From VXYL01 sp964348085 (GTDB taxonomy: Bacteria; Pseudomonadota; Gammaproteobacteria; Pseudomonadales; Azotimanducaceae), in NCBI GenBank assembly GCA_964348085.1, contig CAYGBI010000004.1, positions 1-64,000 of the forward strand: a DNA stretch of 64,000 nt, written 5' to 3'. Position numbers and translations under genes: made by a program. This document shows positions 26,864 through 36,705 of this stretch, piece after piece. The stretch's first letter is position 1; every line of letters begins with the position of its first letter. The notes under the pieces are model-generated. The model was not told the origin of the DNA. It did not search any database and was given only the letters and a program-made list of their open reading frames with translations.

Positions 26864-28720
26864 TCAATCGTCAACCCTGTCCGCGAACGGATTAGCGAGT
26901 TGCAAGGAGATGGTCTCGTCGTATCCGGGCACGCGGATCGCATCCGCTTCGGCGCGAATGTCCTCGCCAGACAAGACACCTTCGCCGTAACGATAGATCG
27001 TCTCCGCTCGCCCGGCGGTCGCCGCCGTGTCGTAGTCCGACGCCGTCTGCAGCACGGCTTCGTTGCGCTTGCTGTGTTGCCGCATCGCGTCCTTGCCGTG
27101 TCGGGCGGCAAGCAGCGTCCGAGTCACGTGCGGCGCCAACAGCAACCCCGTCGCGTTGTTGCCGCCGAAGCCCTTGGAGTTCACCAAGGCCATGTCGTAG
27201 GCGCCCGGGTCGATCTCCAAGTGTTCCGGTGCGATACGCAGGTGGTCGTGGTGAACGTCGTCGGCGGGGCCGTCGATGGTGGCGATGCCGGGAATCCAGC
27301 CGTATTGCCACGCGCCCAAGGCGAACGCGGTTTGGTCGCCGGATGCCGGCGCGAGGGTGTGGCCCAAGTAGGCCTTTACCGCCGCCACGGGCCAACGCTC
27401 GATGCCGAACGTCTTTGCCATTTCGTTCAGGATGTGCGATTCCGTCACCCGATTCTGCGGCGTGCCGGTGCCGTGCGCGTGTGCGTAAGAGCGTTGGCGC
27501 ACGGCGTCCTCGCCTAAAATCGCGCGGCCCAAAGCGAGCGCTTTGGCGACGGTGATGTAGTTGCCGACGCCGGGTCCGGGGATGGACTTCTTGAACCCGT
27601 CGGCGTTGACGAATACGCCGGCCACCGCGGCGTGGATGTTCGCGCCCAATTCCAGCGCCAGCGCATCGTCGGTTAGCACGACGTATACCGCGCCCTCCGC
27701 CAAGGTGAAGCCGCAGTTCTCGGCGAACGGGCGACACGCGCGACGGTTGTTCACCGCGTTGGCGCCGTCGATGGCCATGAGCGCCTCGTCCTCCGCAAGC
27801 GCGCCCATCGTGCGGTACGCCTCGACGATTTCCGGCTGGATAGGCGCTTCGGCGCCGCCCACGACGGCGACGCGGCAACGGCCGCTGCGGATGTCGTCCA
27901 CCGCGCTCTTCAGGTTGTAGAGGAAGGTCGCGCAGGCGCCGATCATACCGCCGGTGCCGCCCAAGCCGCCGATTATGTAGGCGTTGACGAAGTCCGCCGG
28001 CATCTCGCACAGCCCGAGCGCCGCCTGTTTGGAGGTGGGCCGTTTGCCGATCATTGGCGCCTGCAACATGCCCGAGGTGCTGTTGCGGTCGAGTTGCCCC
28101 ATGGCGCTGCCCGAATAGGCGGCGAATTGGTCGGGGGCGACGCGCTCCTTGAACGCCTGCCAAGGAATGCCCACCGACTGCACGGCATCCGAGGCGCCGT
28201 AGACCGTGAGCTGCAGGCCGCGCGGATGGCTGCGCGAGGGATAGAGTGCGCCGGGATCGAAACCGGTCGGACATTGGCCGGCCGAAGTAACGCGGGAAAC
28301 GCGACGGTCGGGGATCAGCATTCGGGCGCTGTCGGTGGTCACCGTCGCGCTGCCGTCTTCTTGGTGGCGCACGGTCCAGCCGTCGGGGATGGCGTCCGGC
28401 ACGTCGCGTGCCGACAAGGTAAAGGTGAGCGGGCGCGTCGTGGCGGAGCCTAGGCGCGCCGTGCGCTGCCAATGTATGCGGTCGGGGTCGAAGCAGTCGA
28501 CACGCCGAACCAGCGTATTGTCACGCATGTGTTGGCGGACTTCCTCGTCGGTCGGGTCGCCCTCGACGTTCATCAAGGTAGCGAGACTCGCATAGGTGTC
28601 GTCGGCGGAGGCTTGGTCGATGGCGTCGATCACCGTGCGCCGGTAGGCGTGGTGGAAGGAAACCCGGCCGGCGGGATTGACGCCGCCAACGCCGACGATG
28701 ACGGGCAAGGGATCACCCAT
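26864..28720 (-). CDS. fabY: FabY-type beta-ketoacyl-ACP synthase
   Basis: 618 residues, longer than FabB/FabF (about 410) and close to Pseudomonas FabY (PA5174). The condensing-enzyme triad is intact: Cys263 in IGACATFLYNL, His416 in HAHGTGTPQN and His454 in KAYLGHTLAP. FabY of P. aeruginosa condenses acetyl-CoA with malonyl-ACP to start fatty-acid synthesis, replacing FabH. The extra N-terminal region of about 150 residues is typical of this group. It is last in a moaB-thiolase-fabY series and faces away from the fused acyl-CoA carboxylase, which would supply malonyl-CoA. Confidence 0.82.
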   Translation of the reverse strand: MGDPLPVIVGVGGVNPAGRVSFHHAYRRTVIDAIDQASADDTYASLATLMNVEGDPTDEEVRQHMRDNTLVRRVDCFDPDRIHWQRTARLGSATTRPLTFTLSARDVPDAIPDGWTVRHQEDGSATVTTDSARMLIPDRRVSRVTSAGQCPTGFDPGALYPSRSHPRGLQLTVYGASDAVQSVGIPWQAFKERVAPDQFAAYSGSAMGQLDRNSTSGMLQAPMIGKRPTSKQAALGLCEMPADFVNAYIIGGLGGTGGMIGACATFLYNLKSAVDDIRSGRCRVAVVGGAEAPIQPEIVEAYRTMGALAEDEALMAIDGANAVNNRRACRPFAENCGFTLAEGAVYVVLTDDALALELGANIHAAVAGVFVNADGFKKSIPGPGVGNYITVAKALALGRAILGEDAVRQRSYAHAHGTGTPQNRVTESHILNEMAKTFGIERWPVAAVKAYLGHTLAPASGDQTAFALGAWQYGWIPGIATIDGPADDVHHDHLRIAPEHLEIDPGAYDMALVNSKGFGGNNATGLLLAPHVTRTLLAARHGKDAMRQHSKRNEAVLQTASDYDTAATAGRAETIYRYGEGVLSGEDIRAEADAIRVPGYDETISLQLANPFADRVDD

Positions 28721-28762
28721 GGCTCTCTCTGGTCGCTCGTGGAGTGGCTGTGGTGGGCGAGC

Positions 28763-29908
28763 TTACGCGCTTGCCAAGGCGATGGCCGTGGCTTCGCCGC
28801 CACCGATGCACAGCGCCGCGACGCCACGCTCGGCGCCTTGCGCCCGTAGCGCATGGACCAAGGTAACGATCAACCGGCAGCCGGTGGAACCGATCGGGTG
28901 TCCTTGTGCGCAGGCGCCGCCATAGACGTTCACTTTGTCTGCGTCGAGGCCGAGCTCGTCGATGGCCATCATCGGCACGCAGGCGAAGGCCTCGTTGATC
29001 TCGAACACGTCCACGTCGTCTTTCGACCAGCCTACCTTGTCGAGCAACTTGGCGATCGCGCCGGCTGGGGCGACGGTGAACTCCGCAGGATGGATGGAGT
29101 GCGTGGCGTGGCCGACGATGCGCGCCAAGGGTTGGCTGTCTTGGGCGGCGTCTTCGTCGCCGATCACTAGGGCGGAAGCGCCGTCGGAAATCGAGCTGGC
29201 GTTCGCTGCGGTGATCGTGCCGTCTTTCTTGAACGCCGGGCGCAGCGTGGGTATGCGGTCGATCTTCGAGCGCCTCGGTTGCTCGTCCTCGCTCACCTCG
29301 TCGATGGCGCTGATCTCCGCCGCCAACGCGCCGGAGTCCATGGCCGCTCGGGCTTTGGTGACCGAGCTGATGGCGAACTCGTCCATCGCTTGGCGGGTCA
29401 GTTGGCGAGCATCCGCGGTGTCTTGCGCGAAGCTGCCCATGGAACCGCCGGTTTCCGCATCTTCCAAGCCGTCGAGAAACATGGCGTCGGCGAGTTCCGC
29501 ATGCCCCATGCGCAGACCGCGACGGGCTTTGTGTACCAGATACGGCGCGTTGGACATGCTTTCCATGCCGCCGGCCACGACGCGGCTGGCGCTGCCGGCG
29601 CGAATCATGTCCGCAGCCAGCATGGCGGCCTTCATGCCGGAACCGCACACCTTGTTGATGGTGGTGGCGCCTACGCCATCCGGCACGTCGGCGGCGCGCA
29701 TGGCTTGCCGCGCCGGCGCCTGCTTGACGCCGGCGCTCACCACGCAGCCCATGACCACTTCGTCGATGGTGTCGGCGCCGACGCCGGCATGGTCGATCGC
29801 CGCACGGATGGCGTGCGCCCCGAGCGCCGGCGCGGTGCGGTCGGCGAGCGCGCCTTGGAAGCTGCCGATGGGCGTGCGCTTGGCGCCGATGACGTAGGCG
29901 TTGGTCAT
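28763..29908 (-). CDS. Acetyl-CoA C-acyltransferase (thiolase)
   Basis: 381 residues. All thiolase active-site elements are present: Cys88 in INKVCGSGMKA, NEAFA, His337 in GHPIGSTGC, and Cys367 in CIGGGEA. It catalyses acyl-CoA plus acetyl-CoA condensation or the reverse thiolysis. The GGACAQGHP variant (usually GGAIALGHP) is a mild divergence. Whether it is biosynthetic or degradative cannot be told from sequence. It lies between moaB and fabY on the same strand. Confidence 0.93.
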   Translation of the reverse strand: MTNAYVIGAKRTPIGSFQGALADRTAPALGAHAIRAAIDHAGVGADTIDEVVMGCVVSAGVKQAPARQAMRAADVPDGVGATTINKVCGSGMKAAMLAADMIRAGSASRVVAGGMESMSNAPYLVHKARRGLRMGHAELADAMFLDGLEDAETGGSMGSFAQDTADARQLTRQAMDEFAISSVTKARAAMDSGALAAEISAIDEVSEDEQPRRSKIDRIPTLRPAFKKDGTITAANASSISDGASALVIGDEDAAQDSQPLARIVGHATHSIHPAEFTVAPAGAIAKLLDKVGWSKDDVDVFEINEAFACVPMMAIDELGLDADKVNVYGGACAQGHPIGSTGCRLIVTLVHALRAQGAERGVAALCIGGGEATAIALASA

Positions 29909-29950
29909 ATCTTTCCCTAGGTTAAGTGGGTCGTGGGTGGCGTGTCGGGG

Positions 29951-30460
29951 TTACTTTTCGTGGAAGCGGGGCAGCAGCTCGGCGAAGTTGCACGGCTTGG
30001 TCTCGATGTCCAACTGCGAGCGCAGGATTTGGTCCCAAGCGGTGCGGCAAGCGCCCGTGGAACCCGGCAGGGCGAAGATCAGCGTGCCGTTGGCGAGGCC
30101 GCCCACGGCGCGTGATTGGATGGTGGAATTGCCGATCTCCGCGTAGGAAACGTGCCGAAACAGCTCGCCGAAGCCTTCGATGGTCTTGTCGAACAGCGGC
30201 AGCAACGCTTCCGGCGTGCTGTCCCGACCGGTGAAGCCGGTGCCGCCGGTGGCGAGCACCACGTGTACGCCGGCGTCGAAGATCCAAGCGCTGACGATGG
30301 CCCGGATGGCGTAGATATCGTCGCGCGCGATGCGGCGTTCGGCAAGCCGATGACCTGCTTCGGTCAGCCGTTGCTCGAGCAGGTCGCCGGAGGTGTCCTC
30401 GGCTGGTCCCCGCGTATCGGAGACGGTAAGCACGGCGATGGCGAGCGCTGGGTCGGGCAT
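29951..30460 (-). CDS. moaB: Molybdopterin biosynthesis protein MoaB
   Basis: 169 residues, the MoaB/MogA fold. ATGGTGFTGRDSTPEA and FALPGSTGACRTAWD are the family's molybdopterin-binding loops, and AVLTVSDTRGPAEDTSG opens the protein. MoaB/MogA proteins adenylylate molybdopterin before molybdenum insertion. It heads the moaB-thiolase-fabY series. The likely user in this window is the molybdenum hydroxylase at 59283-62981. Confidence 0.93.
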   Translation of the reverse strand: MPDPALAIAVLTVSDTRGPAEDTSGDLLEQRLTEAGHRLAERRIARDDIYAIRAIVSAWIFDAGVHVVLATGGTGFTGRDSTPEALLPLFDKTIEGFGELFRHVSYAEIGNSTIQSRAVGGLANGTLIFALPGSTGACRTAWDQILRSQLDIETKPCNFAELLPRFHEK

Positions 30461-30533
30461 GGTTTCGAGTGCTCGAAGCGCCAGCGACGGACAGCAGCGC
30501 TTCGAGCGAGTTGACAGTGGAATCGAAAGGCGA

Positions 30534-30563
30534 TTTGTGGAATGGTTGGCTCGGCATTATAGC
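30534..30563 (+). promoter_or_regulatory. Possible promoter for the fused carboxylase
   Basis: TTGTGG at 30534-30539 and TATAGC at 30558-30563, with an 18-base spacer, in the moaB-carboxylase divergent gap. If real, transcription would begin near 30570, leaving about 55 untranslated bases before the ATG at 30625 and almost none before the in-frame ATG at 30577. A TTGACA at 30510-30515 has no good -10 partner. Confidence 0.25.
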
Positions 30564-30624
30564 GACATAAACAGCGATGGATACGCGATCGCTACGCTCC
30601 GACGTTCAGCAGAGCGAATGTTCC

Positions 30625-33600
30625 ATGAAAGGAAGCGACGACAACCCGACGGCCGACCGTCTGTTCCTAATCGCGGAGGAGTTGGCGCGGGATTCTTCCC
30701 TCGTCCCCGACGCCGAGCGGGAGTTCGACCCGCCGTTGCGCGGCGTGCTCCCCGAGGCCGAGGCGCTGCGGCGCGCCGAGGCCCTCGATCACTTGGATAT
30801 CGACTCCTACATAGAGGCCGTCATCACCGGCGCCGAGGATCCAAAGCGCGTGCCGGCCCCGGAGATCATCCGCCGACTCGGCCGGGTGACGAGCGAGAAC
30901 AGCGACGGACCCTTCTATGCCGCGGTGGTGGCGATGGACTTCGACGGCGAGGAGCGCAGCGTTGGCTTCATCGCCCAGAATCGCGCGGTGCGCAGCGGCG
31001 AGTGGATGCCGGAACACCACCTCAAGGCGGCGGAAAGCATCGTCGAGTTCGCCAATCGTTCGCTACCCATCGTCAGCTTGATGGATACGCCGGGGGCGGC
31101 CGGCGACGAGGTGGCCAATAAGAACAACCAGTCGCACAGCATCTCTCGCTTGATCGCCGAAATGTCCAATACCGACGTGCCGAATCTCGGCGTCGTCTAC
31201 GGCCTCGGCTATTCCGGCGGCGCGATCCCGCTGGCCGCCAGCAATCTCATTCTCGCCGTGCGCGATGGCGTGTTCAGCACCATCCAGCCGAAAGGTCTGG
31301 CGAGCATCGCCCGGCGCCTGAACCTGTCGTGGCAGCAGTGCGCGAAGCAGGTCGGGCTGTCGCCGTTCGAGCTCAAGCGGCAAGGCAACATCGACGCCAT
31401 CATCGACTACGTTCCGGGCGAAGACGTGGCCAATCTGCGTCTGGCCATCGTCTCCGGCATCGTCCATGTAGAGGAGAGCACGAAGCGTTTCGTCGCCGCC
31501 AATCCCTACATCCTCGAGGACTATCGGCGCAGCTTGTTGCGCTATCTCGATCCTTCCGAACGGTTGCGGAAAGTGCAGGCGAGCGCGTCGCTGAAGCTCA
31601 CCAAGAACCCCACCGAGTACCTCAACGTGTTCGGCGTCGCCTATCGCTATCTGCGCTACCTGCGGGTACGCCGGCGCATCAAAGCCACCACCACGCGCTC
31701 CTACGGTCGGCTTGCGGAACAGGAGATTCCCGCCGGCGAACTCGACGCCCGCACCGATCGCGAGCGCCGGGAGACGTTTCTCCGTTGGCTGCAGGATCCG
31801 GACAAGGTGATTTACGACGACACGTTGTCCCGGGCGTGGAAGACCTACGTCGAGCGCAAGCAAACCATCAACGACGCTAGGGGCCGCTTCGCCCAACTGA
31901 TCTTCGGCGAACGCAGCAAGAACTTGGAGGCTGCCCGCGTCAACCTGATCGCCAGCGTCGGCATGTATCTGTACAACCGGTGGAAGAGCGACGCCGCCGG
32001 CAATTTTCAAGCCTTTCGGGCCTTCGCCGACAATGTCCAAGAGACGCGGTCGCTAATTCGCGTCGCCGAATTGTCGGCGCCTACGGCGCTCATCGGCGCC
32101 ATTCAGAACGACGCCGCGTTGGGCCCGGTGTTGCGCGGCCGCTTCACGCACGAGGGTATGAAGCTCTTCGCCACATCCGGCGACCTGTCGGATGGTTATT
32201 TGCGCGAGCAGTTGGCCGCCGAACTGAACATGGCGATCACCGAGGGTCCGCTTTGCGCCGAGGCGCGAATCGAAGACGCGCTGTCCGCGCCGGCGCGGGC
32301 ATCCGTCAACGGGGAACGTTCGAGCATCGTCGCCAACCGTTTGATTCTTGAAGATCGCTTCGGCGCCATGCTGGCGAAAACCGATGTCGAACGCGACCAG
32401 CGGGCGATGGCGGAAACGACCGTGGTGGATGTCGTGCTGCAAGAGGAACTGCGCGCCGACTTCGCCTTGGAGTGTGAGAACCTGCTGCTGTTCGATCATG
32501 TTTACGATCACATCGTCGCCAATCTGGATTCCATCGCCCAAGAGGCGGAATCCACGCAGGCGCTGTCGCGGCAATCCTTGGGACGGCTCATCGAGTCGGC
32601 CCTGACCGAGGCGGCGAAGAAGGTCGCCAACGGCGATGCGGACGCGCTTGCGACGCGTTACCGGACGCAGTTTTTCGATTGGTACAAGCGCATGTCCAAG
32701 GCGCCGCGCTCGAACCGCTTTCTGCGCGATGTGGAGGAATGGAAGAAGAACGCCTCGGCGCATGTTTCAGACACGTTGTTCGTCGTCGTGACGTTCTTGT
32801 TCGAGAAGCTCTTGGGCGCCTATTTGCAGGCCGAGTGGGACCAGAAGCGTTACGGCGGTCGTATCGCGCCGCGCAATATCGGTCGCCGCAAGGACTTCTG
32901 GAACCGTCTCATTCAGGCGTATCGAGACCTGCGCATTCGCGAGGTGTTGCAACGCCACAAACGTGCCGGCAACACCGGCTTTGGCGCATTCGTCGACGCG
33001 TTCTTCGACGATTTCGAGCAGCACGACGGCGATCTCATCAGCTCGGACCCGCACCGCTTCCCGGGTTTGCGCTTGTCCATCGAGCGGGCGCTGCAGAAAG
33101 GCGAGCCGCCGTGCGGCGTGATCACTGGAATCGGGCGGTTCAAGAACGGCGGCGATGGCCTGATGGTGGGCGCGGTGATCTCCAACACCGCGTTCAAGGC
33201 CGGCGCGTTCGATATGGCCAGCGCGGAGAAGTTCTGCAAGTTGCTGGTGGCCTGCGCGGAGCGCGATTTGCCGGTGGTGTGCTTTATCTCCTCGGGCGGC
33301 ATGCAGACCATGGAAGGGGCGGGGGCGCTGTTTTCCATGGCCGCGGTGAACGACCGCATCACGCGCTTCGTGCGCGGGTTCGATTTGCCGGTGATCGCGT
33401 TCGGTTTCGGCGACTGCACCGGCGGCGCACAAGCGAGCTTCGTCACCCATCCCTTGGTGCATACCTGTTACTTCTCCGGTGCCAGCATTCCCTTCGCCGG
33501 GCAGATTGTCGTGTCGAGCTATCTGCCGTCCGATTCGCACCTTGCGAACTATCTGTCCGACGTGCCGGGCGCCATGGCCGCGCTGGTGAAACATCCGTTC

Positions 33601-35517
33601 CAACCCACGCTCGACGACGAGTTGCGCAGCATCGACCCCGATATCCCGGTGCCCCGCGAGACCGTGCAGGATGTCGTCAATCGCGTCATGGCGGGCGCCG
33701 TCGGCGAACGGCCGGTCACCCAAGCGCCGCGTCCGCGGGTGAGCGAGGCGACGTTGTATCGGCCCATCCGCAAAATGCTCCTGCACGCGCGCGGATGTAC
33801 GGCGGTGAAACTCGCGCGCGTGGCGCGCAGACACGGGGTCGATGTGGTGCTGGTGCAATCGGACCCGGATATGGAGTCCGTTGCCGCGGGAATGCTAGGC
33901 GAGTCCGACGCCTTGGTATGCATCGGCGGCAACACGCCGGACGAGAGCTACTTGAACGCTCGTTCCGTGGTCCGTATCGCCGAACACGAGGGTGTCGATT
34001 CGCTGCATCCGGGCATCGGCTTCCTCTCCGAGAACGCGCAATTCGCCGAATTGGTGCGCGCCCACGGCATCAACTTCGTCGGCCCGCCGGTGGCCAGCAT
34101 GGAGACCATGGGCAACAAGTCCAACGCCATCGCCACGGCGCTCAAGCACGACGTGCCGGTGGTGCCGGGCAGCCACGGCATTCTTACCGATGGCGACCGA
34201 GCCGCCGAGGCGGCGGCGAAGATCGGCTATCCGGTGCTCATCAAAGCCGTGCACGGGGGCGGCGGCAAAGGCATCGCGGTGGTCACCAAACCCGACGATT
34301 TTCACGAACTGTTCCATCGCGTTTCCGTGGAGGCGCTGAGCGCGTTTGGCAGCGGCGACATCTATTTGGAGCGCTTCGTCACCTCGTTGCGCCACATCGA
34401 AGTGCAGGTGCTGCGCGACCGCCACGGCAATACGCATGTGCTGGGACTGCGCGACTGCAGCGTGCAACGCGACAAGCAGAAGGTGATCGAGGAGTCCGAT
34501 TCCACGGCATTGCCGGTGGAACTCGAAAACGCCGTCCGCCAATACGCGGCGACGCTCGCCGTCGCGGTCGGCTACGTGGGGGCCGGCACCGTGGAGTTCA
34601 TCTACGACTTGGCTGCCGACGAAGTGTATTTCATGGAGATGAACACGCGTCTGCAGGTGGAGCATCCGGTTACCGAAATGGTGACCGGCGTGGACATCGT
34701 CGGCGAGCAGTTGCGCATCGCCGCCGGCGAGAGCATCCACGAACTGGTGGTTGACGACTACGGCCACGCGATGGAAGCGCGGGTCAACGCCGAGCGTCTG
34801 GTACGTTCCGCCAACGGCGAGTTGGTTTTCCAGCCGAGCCCGGGCGCGGTGCGCGAATGCGTGCTGCCGGAAGAGGACGGCATCGAAGTCATCTCGGCCG
34901 TGGCCGAAGGCGGGCTCGTGTCTCCCTATTACGACAGCATGGTGGCGCAGATCATCGCCCACGGCCCCGACCGGAGGACCGCGGCCGCCAAACTGGCCGA
35001 CTATCTGGATCGCGTTCGCATTCGCGGCATCGCCACCAATCTCGCGTTGCTCAAGCGCGTGCTGCGCGACGAGGTGTTTCTGCGTGGCGACTACGACACG
35101 GGCTACCTGCCGGAGTTTCTAACGCGCGTCGATCACGCCGCGCTGCTCGCGGAAATCAAAGACGCCGCCGGAGACAGCGACGGCGGCATCGGCGTGGAAG
35201 CGATCGCCATCGAGGGTAGCGACGAACTGAAAGTGCTGGCACCGTCTACGGGCATCCTCTATCTCACTCCTTCGCCGACGGAAGCGCCGTTCGTGGCGGT
35301 CGGCGAGCGGGTGGCGACATCCGCGACGCTGTGCCAACTCGAAGCCTTCAAGGTGTTCACGCCGATCCGCTTGGCGGACTTCAATTCGCCGCGCCAAACC
35401 GCCCTGTACGATCCCGCGCTCGCTTTCGAAGTCACCCGCGTCAACGTGGCGAGCGGGGCGCAGGTGAGCGCCGGGGACTTGCTGTTCGTCGTGCGGCCGG
35501 TAACGGCGTCGCCGTAA
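30625..35517 (+). CDS. Single-chain acyl-CoA carboxylase: carboxyltransferase, biotin carboxylase and biotinyl domains
   Basis: 1630 residues. Order of domains: an AccA-like carboxyltransferase half (about 60-350; DTPGA at 154, GLGYSGGAIP near 195), a long linker of unknown type, an AccD-like half (about 800-1040; ISSGGMQTMEGAG near 890 and GDCTGGAQASF), an ATP-grasp biotin carboxylase (about 1046-1500; HGGGGKGIAV near 1210, EMNTRLQVEHP near 1338) and a C-terminal biotinyl domain. It should carboxylate acetyl-CoA, or another acyl-CoA, in one chain. The biotin site reads LEAFKVF (Lys1576) instead of the usual MKM, so biotinylation needs proof. Eukaryotic ACC has the opposite order, with biotin carboxylase first. 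An in-frame ATG lies 48 bases upstream. Confidence 0.88.
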   Translation: MKGSDDNPTADRLFLIAEELARDSSLVPDAEREFDPPLRGVLPEAEALRRAEALDHLDIDSYIEAVITGAEDPKRVPAPEIIRRLGRVTSENSDGPFYAAVVAMDFDGEERSVGFIAQNRAVRSGEWMPEHHLKAAESIVEFANRSLPIVSLMDTPGAAGDEVANKNNQSHSISRLIAEMSNTDVPNLGVVYGLGYSGGAIPLAASNLILAVRDGVFSTIQPKGLASIARRLNLSWQQCAKQVGLSPFELKRQGNIDAIIDYVPGEDVANLRLAIVSGIVHVEESTKRFVAANPYILEDYRRSLLRYLDPSERLRKVQASASLKLTKNPTEYLNVFGVAYRYLRYLRVRRRIKATTTRSYGRLAEQEIPAGELDARTDRERRETFLRWLQDPDKVIYDDTLSRAWKTYVERKQTINDARGRFAQLIFGERSKNLEAARVNLIASVGMYLYNRWKSDAAGNFQAFRAFADNVQETRSLIRVAELSAPTALIGAIQNDAALGPVLRGRFTHEGMKLFATSGDLSDGYLREQLAAELNMAITEGPLCAEARIEDALSAPARASVNGERSSIVANRLILEDRFGAMLAKTDVERDQRAMAETTVVDVVLQEELRADFALECENLLLFDHVYDHIVANLDSIAQEAESTQALSRQSLGRLIESALTEAAKKVANGDADALATRYRTQFFDWYKRMSKAPRSNRFLRDVEEWKKNASAHVSDTLFVVVTFLFEKLLGAYLQAEWDQKRYGGRIAPRNIGRRKDFWNRLIQAYRDLRIREVLQRHKRAGNTGFGAFVDAFFDDFEQHDGDLISSDPHRFPGLRLSIERALQKGEPPCGVITGIGRFKNGGDGLMVGAVISNTAFKAGAFDMASAEKFCKLLVACAERDLPVVCFISSGGMQTMEGAGALFSMAAVNDRITRFVRGFDLPVIAFGFGDCTGGAQASFVTHPLVHTCYFSGASIPFAGQIVVSSYLPSDSHLANYLSDVPGAMAALVKHPFQPTLDDELRSIDPDIPVPRETVQDVVNRVMAGAVGERPVTQAPRPRVSEATLYRPIRKMLLHARGCTAVKLARVARRHGVDVVLVQSDPDMESVAAGMLGESDALVCIGGNTPDESYLNARSVVRIAEHEGVDSLHPGIGFLSENAQFAELVRAHGINFVGPPVASMETMGNKSNAIATALKHDVPVVPGSHGILTDGDRAAEAAAKIGYPVLIKAVHGGGGKGIAVVTKPDDFHELFHRVSVEALSAFGSGDIYLERFVTSLRHIEVQVLRDRHGNTHVLGLRDCSVQRDKQKVIEESDSTALPVELENAVRQYAATLAVAVGYVGAGTVEFIYDLAADEVYFMEMNTRLQVEHPVTEMVTGVDIVGEQLRIAAGESIHELVVDDYGHAMEARVNAERLVRSANGELVFQPSPGAVRECVLPEEDGIEVISAVAEGGLVSPYYDSMVAQIIAHGPDRRTAAAKLADYLDRVRIRGIATNLALLKRVLRDEVFLRGDYDTGYLPEFLTRVDHAALLAEIKDAAGDSDGGIGVEAIAIEGSDELKVLAPSTGILYLTPSPTEAPFVAVGERVATSATLCQLEAFKVFTPIRLADFNSPRQTALYDPALAFEVTRVNVASGAQVSAGDLLFVVRPVTASP

Positions 35518-35520
35518 CCG

Positions 35521-36624
35521 TCACTGCAACGCCGCGATCACGCGATCGACAATGCCGTTCGGGTCTCCCGCCCAGCGGGTGACGACGATCAAGTCGTGCT
35601 CCGGTACGACGCACACCAGATTGCCGCCGGCGCCGAGCGCCGCGAACGCCTTCTCGGAGGCGCGTGGCCAAAACCCTCGTCGCCGGTTCAACCACCACAG
35701 GAAGCCGTAGCGGTGGTTGACTGGGCAGGGGGTGAGCGCGTTGTCGATCCAACTTTCGGAGAGAATGCGTCGGTCGGCCCACGCGCCGCGAGCCAGCATG
35801 AGCAGGGCGTAGCGGGCGTGATCCAAGGTGTTGATCCACAATCCGCCACCCCAGTGGGCGCCGCCGGGTACCGACGGCATCGCTTGGCCGTCGATCACTA
35901 CGGTGGCGTTCTCGTAGGCGTGCCACTGCCAGCCGGAATCCGCGCCGATCGGGGCCATGATTTCTCGGCGTAGGACGCTTGCCAGCGGTTCGCGCCAAAT
36001 GTGCAAAGCGGCGAGGGCGAGGGCGTTGACGCGAACGTCGTTGTATTCCCAGAACGTGCCCGGCGCTTGCAGCGGCCGCGGCTCGCCTTTTCTGCCTTGC
36101 GCCGCGGCTTGATTGACGCTGCGATTGTGGTCCACGGTGTCCGGGATGCCGAACAGCGTGCCGGACCACTCGCTGGTCTGCTGCAGCAGGTGTCGCCAAG
36201 TCACTGCTCCGTTTTGGTCGCTCGCGAACCAATCGCCTTCGGTGTAGGCCGCGACCGGATCGTCGACGCTGTCGATCAGGCCACGGTCGAGCGCCAAGCC
36301 GATGCAGGCGGCTAGGTAGCTCTTGGTGGCGCTGAAGGTCATGTCCACGCGGTTCGGCGTACCCCACTCCGCCGCGACTACGCCGTTTCGGACCACTACG
36401 CCGGTCGCGCCGCCCCGCGGCTTGGTCGGGCCGATGGGTTGGTTGAAGGGAGGCGGGTCGTCTCGCGCGACCATGCGGCCCACGTCTCGTGGCCAATCGA
36501 TCTCCGAGGTGCTCGCGTAATTGATGGCGCGGGCTAGTGCGTTGGCGTCGAAACCGAGCGCGGCCGGGGCGGCGCGCCGCCAACCTCCGTCCGCCTCGCT
36601 CGGCGGAAACTCAAGCGTGCCCAA
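35521..36624 (-). CDS. Class C beta-lactamase-fold serine hydrolase
   Basis: 367 residues. The serine nucleophile motif SATKS (SxxK) follows VDMTF, and EYNDVRVN supplies the YxN motif; GAGGNLVCVVP near the C-terminus is in the position of the KTG-like strand. These are beta-lactamase/esterase/peptidase relatives (Pfam Beta-lactamase), not necessarily antibiotic-degrading enzymes. No signal peptide is visible, so it is probably cytoplasmic. It ends 3 bases from the convergent carboxylase gene. Confidence 0.87.
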   Translation of the reverse strand: MGTLEFPPSEADGGWRRAAPAALGFDANALARAINYASTSEIDWPRDVGRMVARDDPPPFNQPIGPTKPRGGATGVVVRNGVVAAEWGTPNRVDMTFSATKSYLAACIGLALDRGLIDSVDDPVAAYTEGDWFASDQNGAVTWRHLLQQTSEWSGTLFGIPDTVDHNRSVNQAAAQGRKGEPRPLQAPGTFWEYNDVRVNALALAALHIWREPLASVLRREIMAPIGADSGWQWHAYENATVVIDGQAMPSVPGGAHWGGGLWINTLDHARYALLMLARGAWADRRILSESWIDNALTPCPVNHRYGFLWWLNRRRGFWPRASEKAFAALGAGGNLVCVVPEHDLIVVTRWAGDPNGIVDRVIAALQ

Positions 36625-36705
36625 GGCGAACCCCTCGTTGGTCGGTCGATGCGGTGGTCGCGGTCATAGGCTTTATCATAGCGCCCGAGCAACGACGGGG
36701 CCGAC

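Noticed and set aside
30510..30515. Perfect TTGACA as a -35 for the fused carboxylase
   Set aside because: No acceptable -10 lies 16-18 bases downstream.
35521..36624. Antibiotic-resistance class C beta-lactamase
   Set aside because: SxxK and YxN motifs place it in the broad serine beta-lactamase/esterase superfamily, but there is no signal peptide and no resistance-gene setting.
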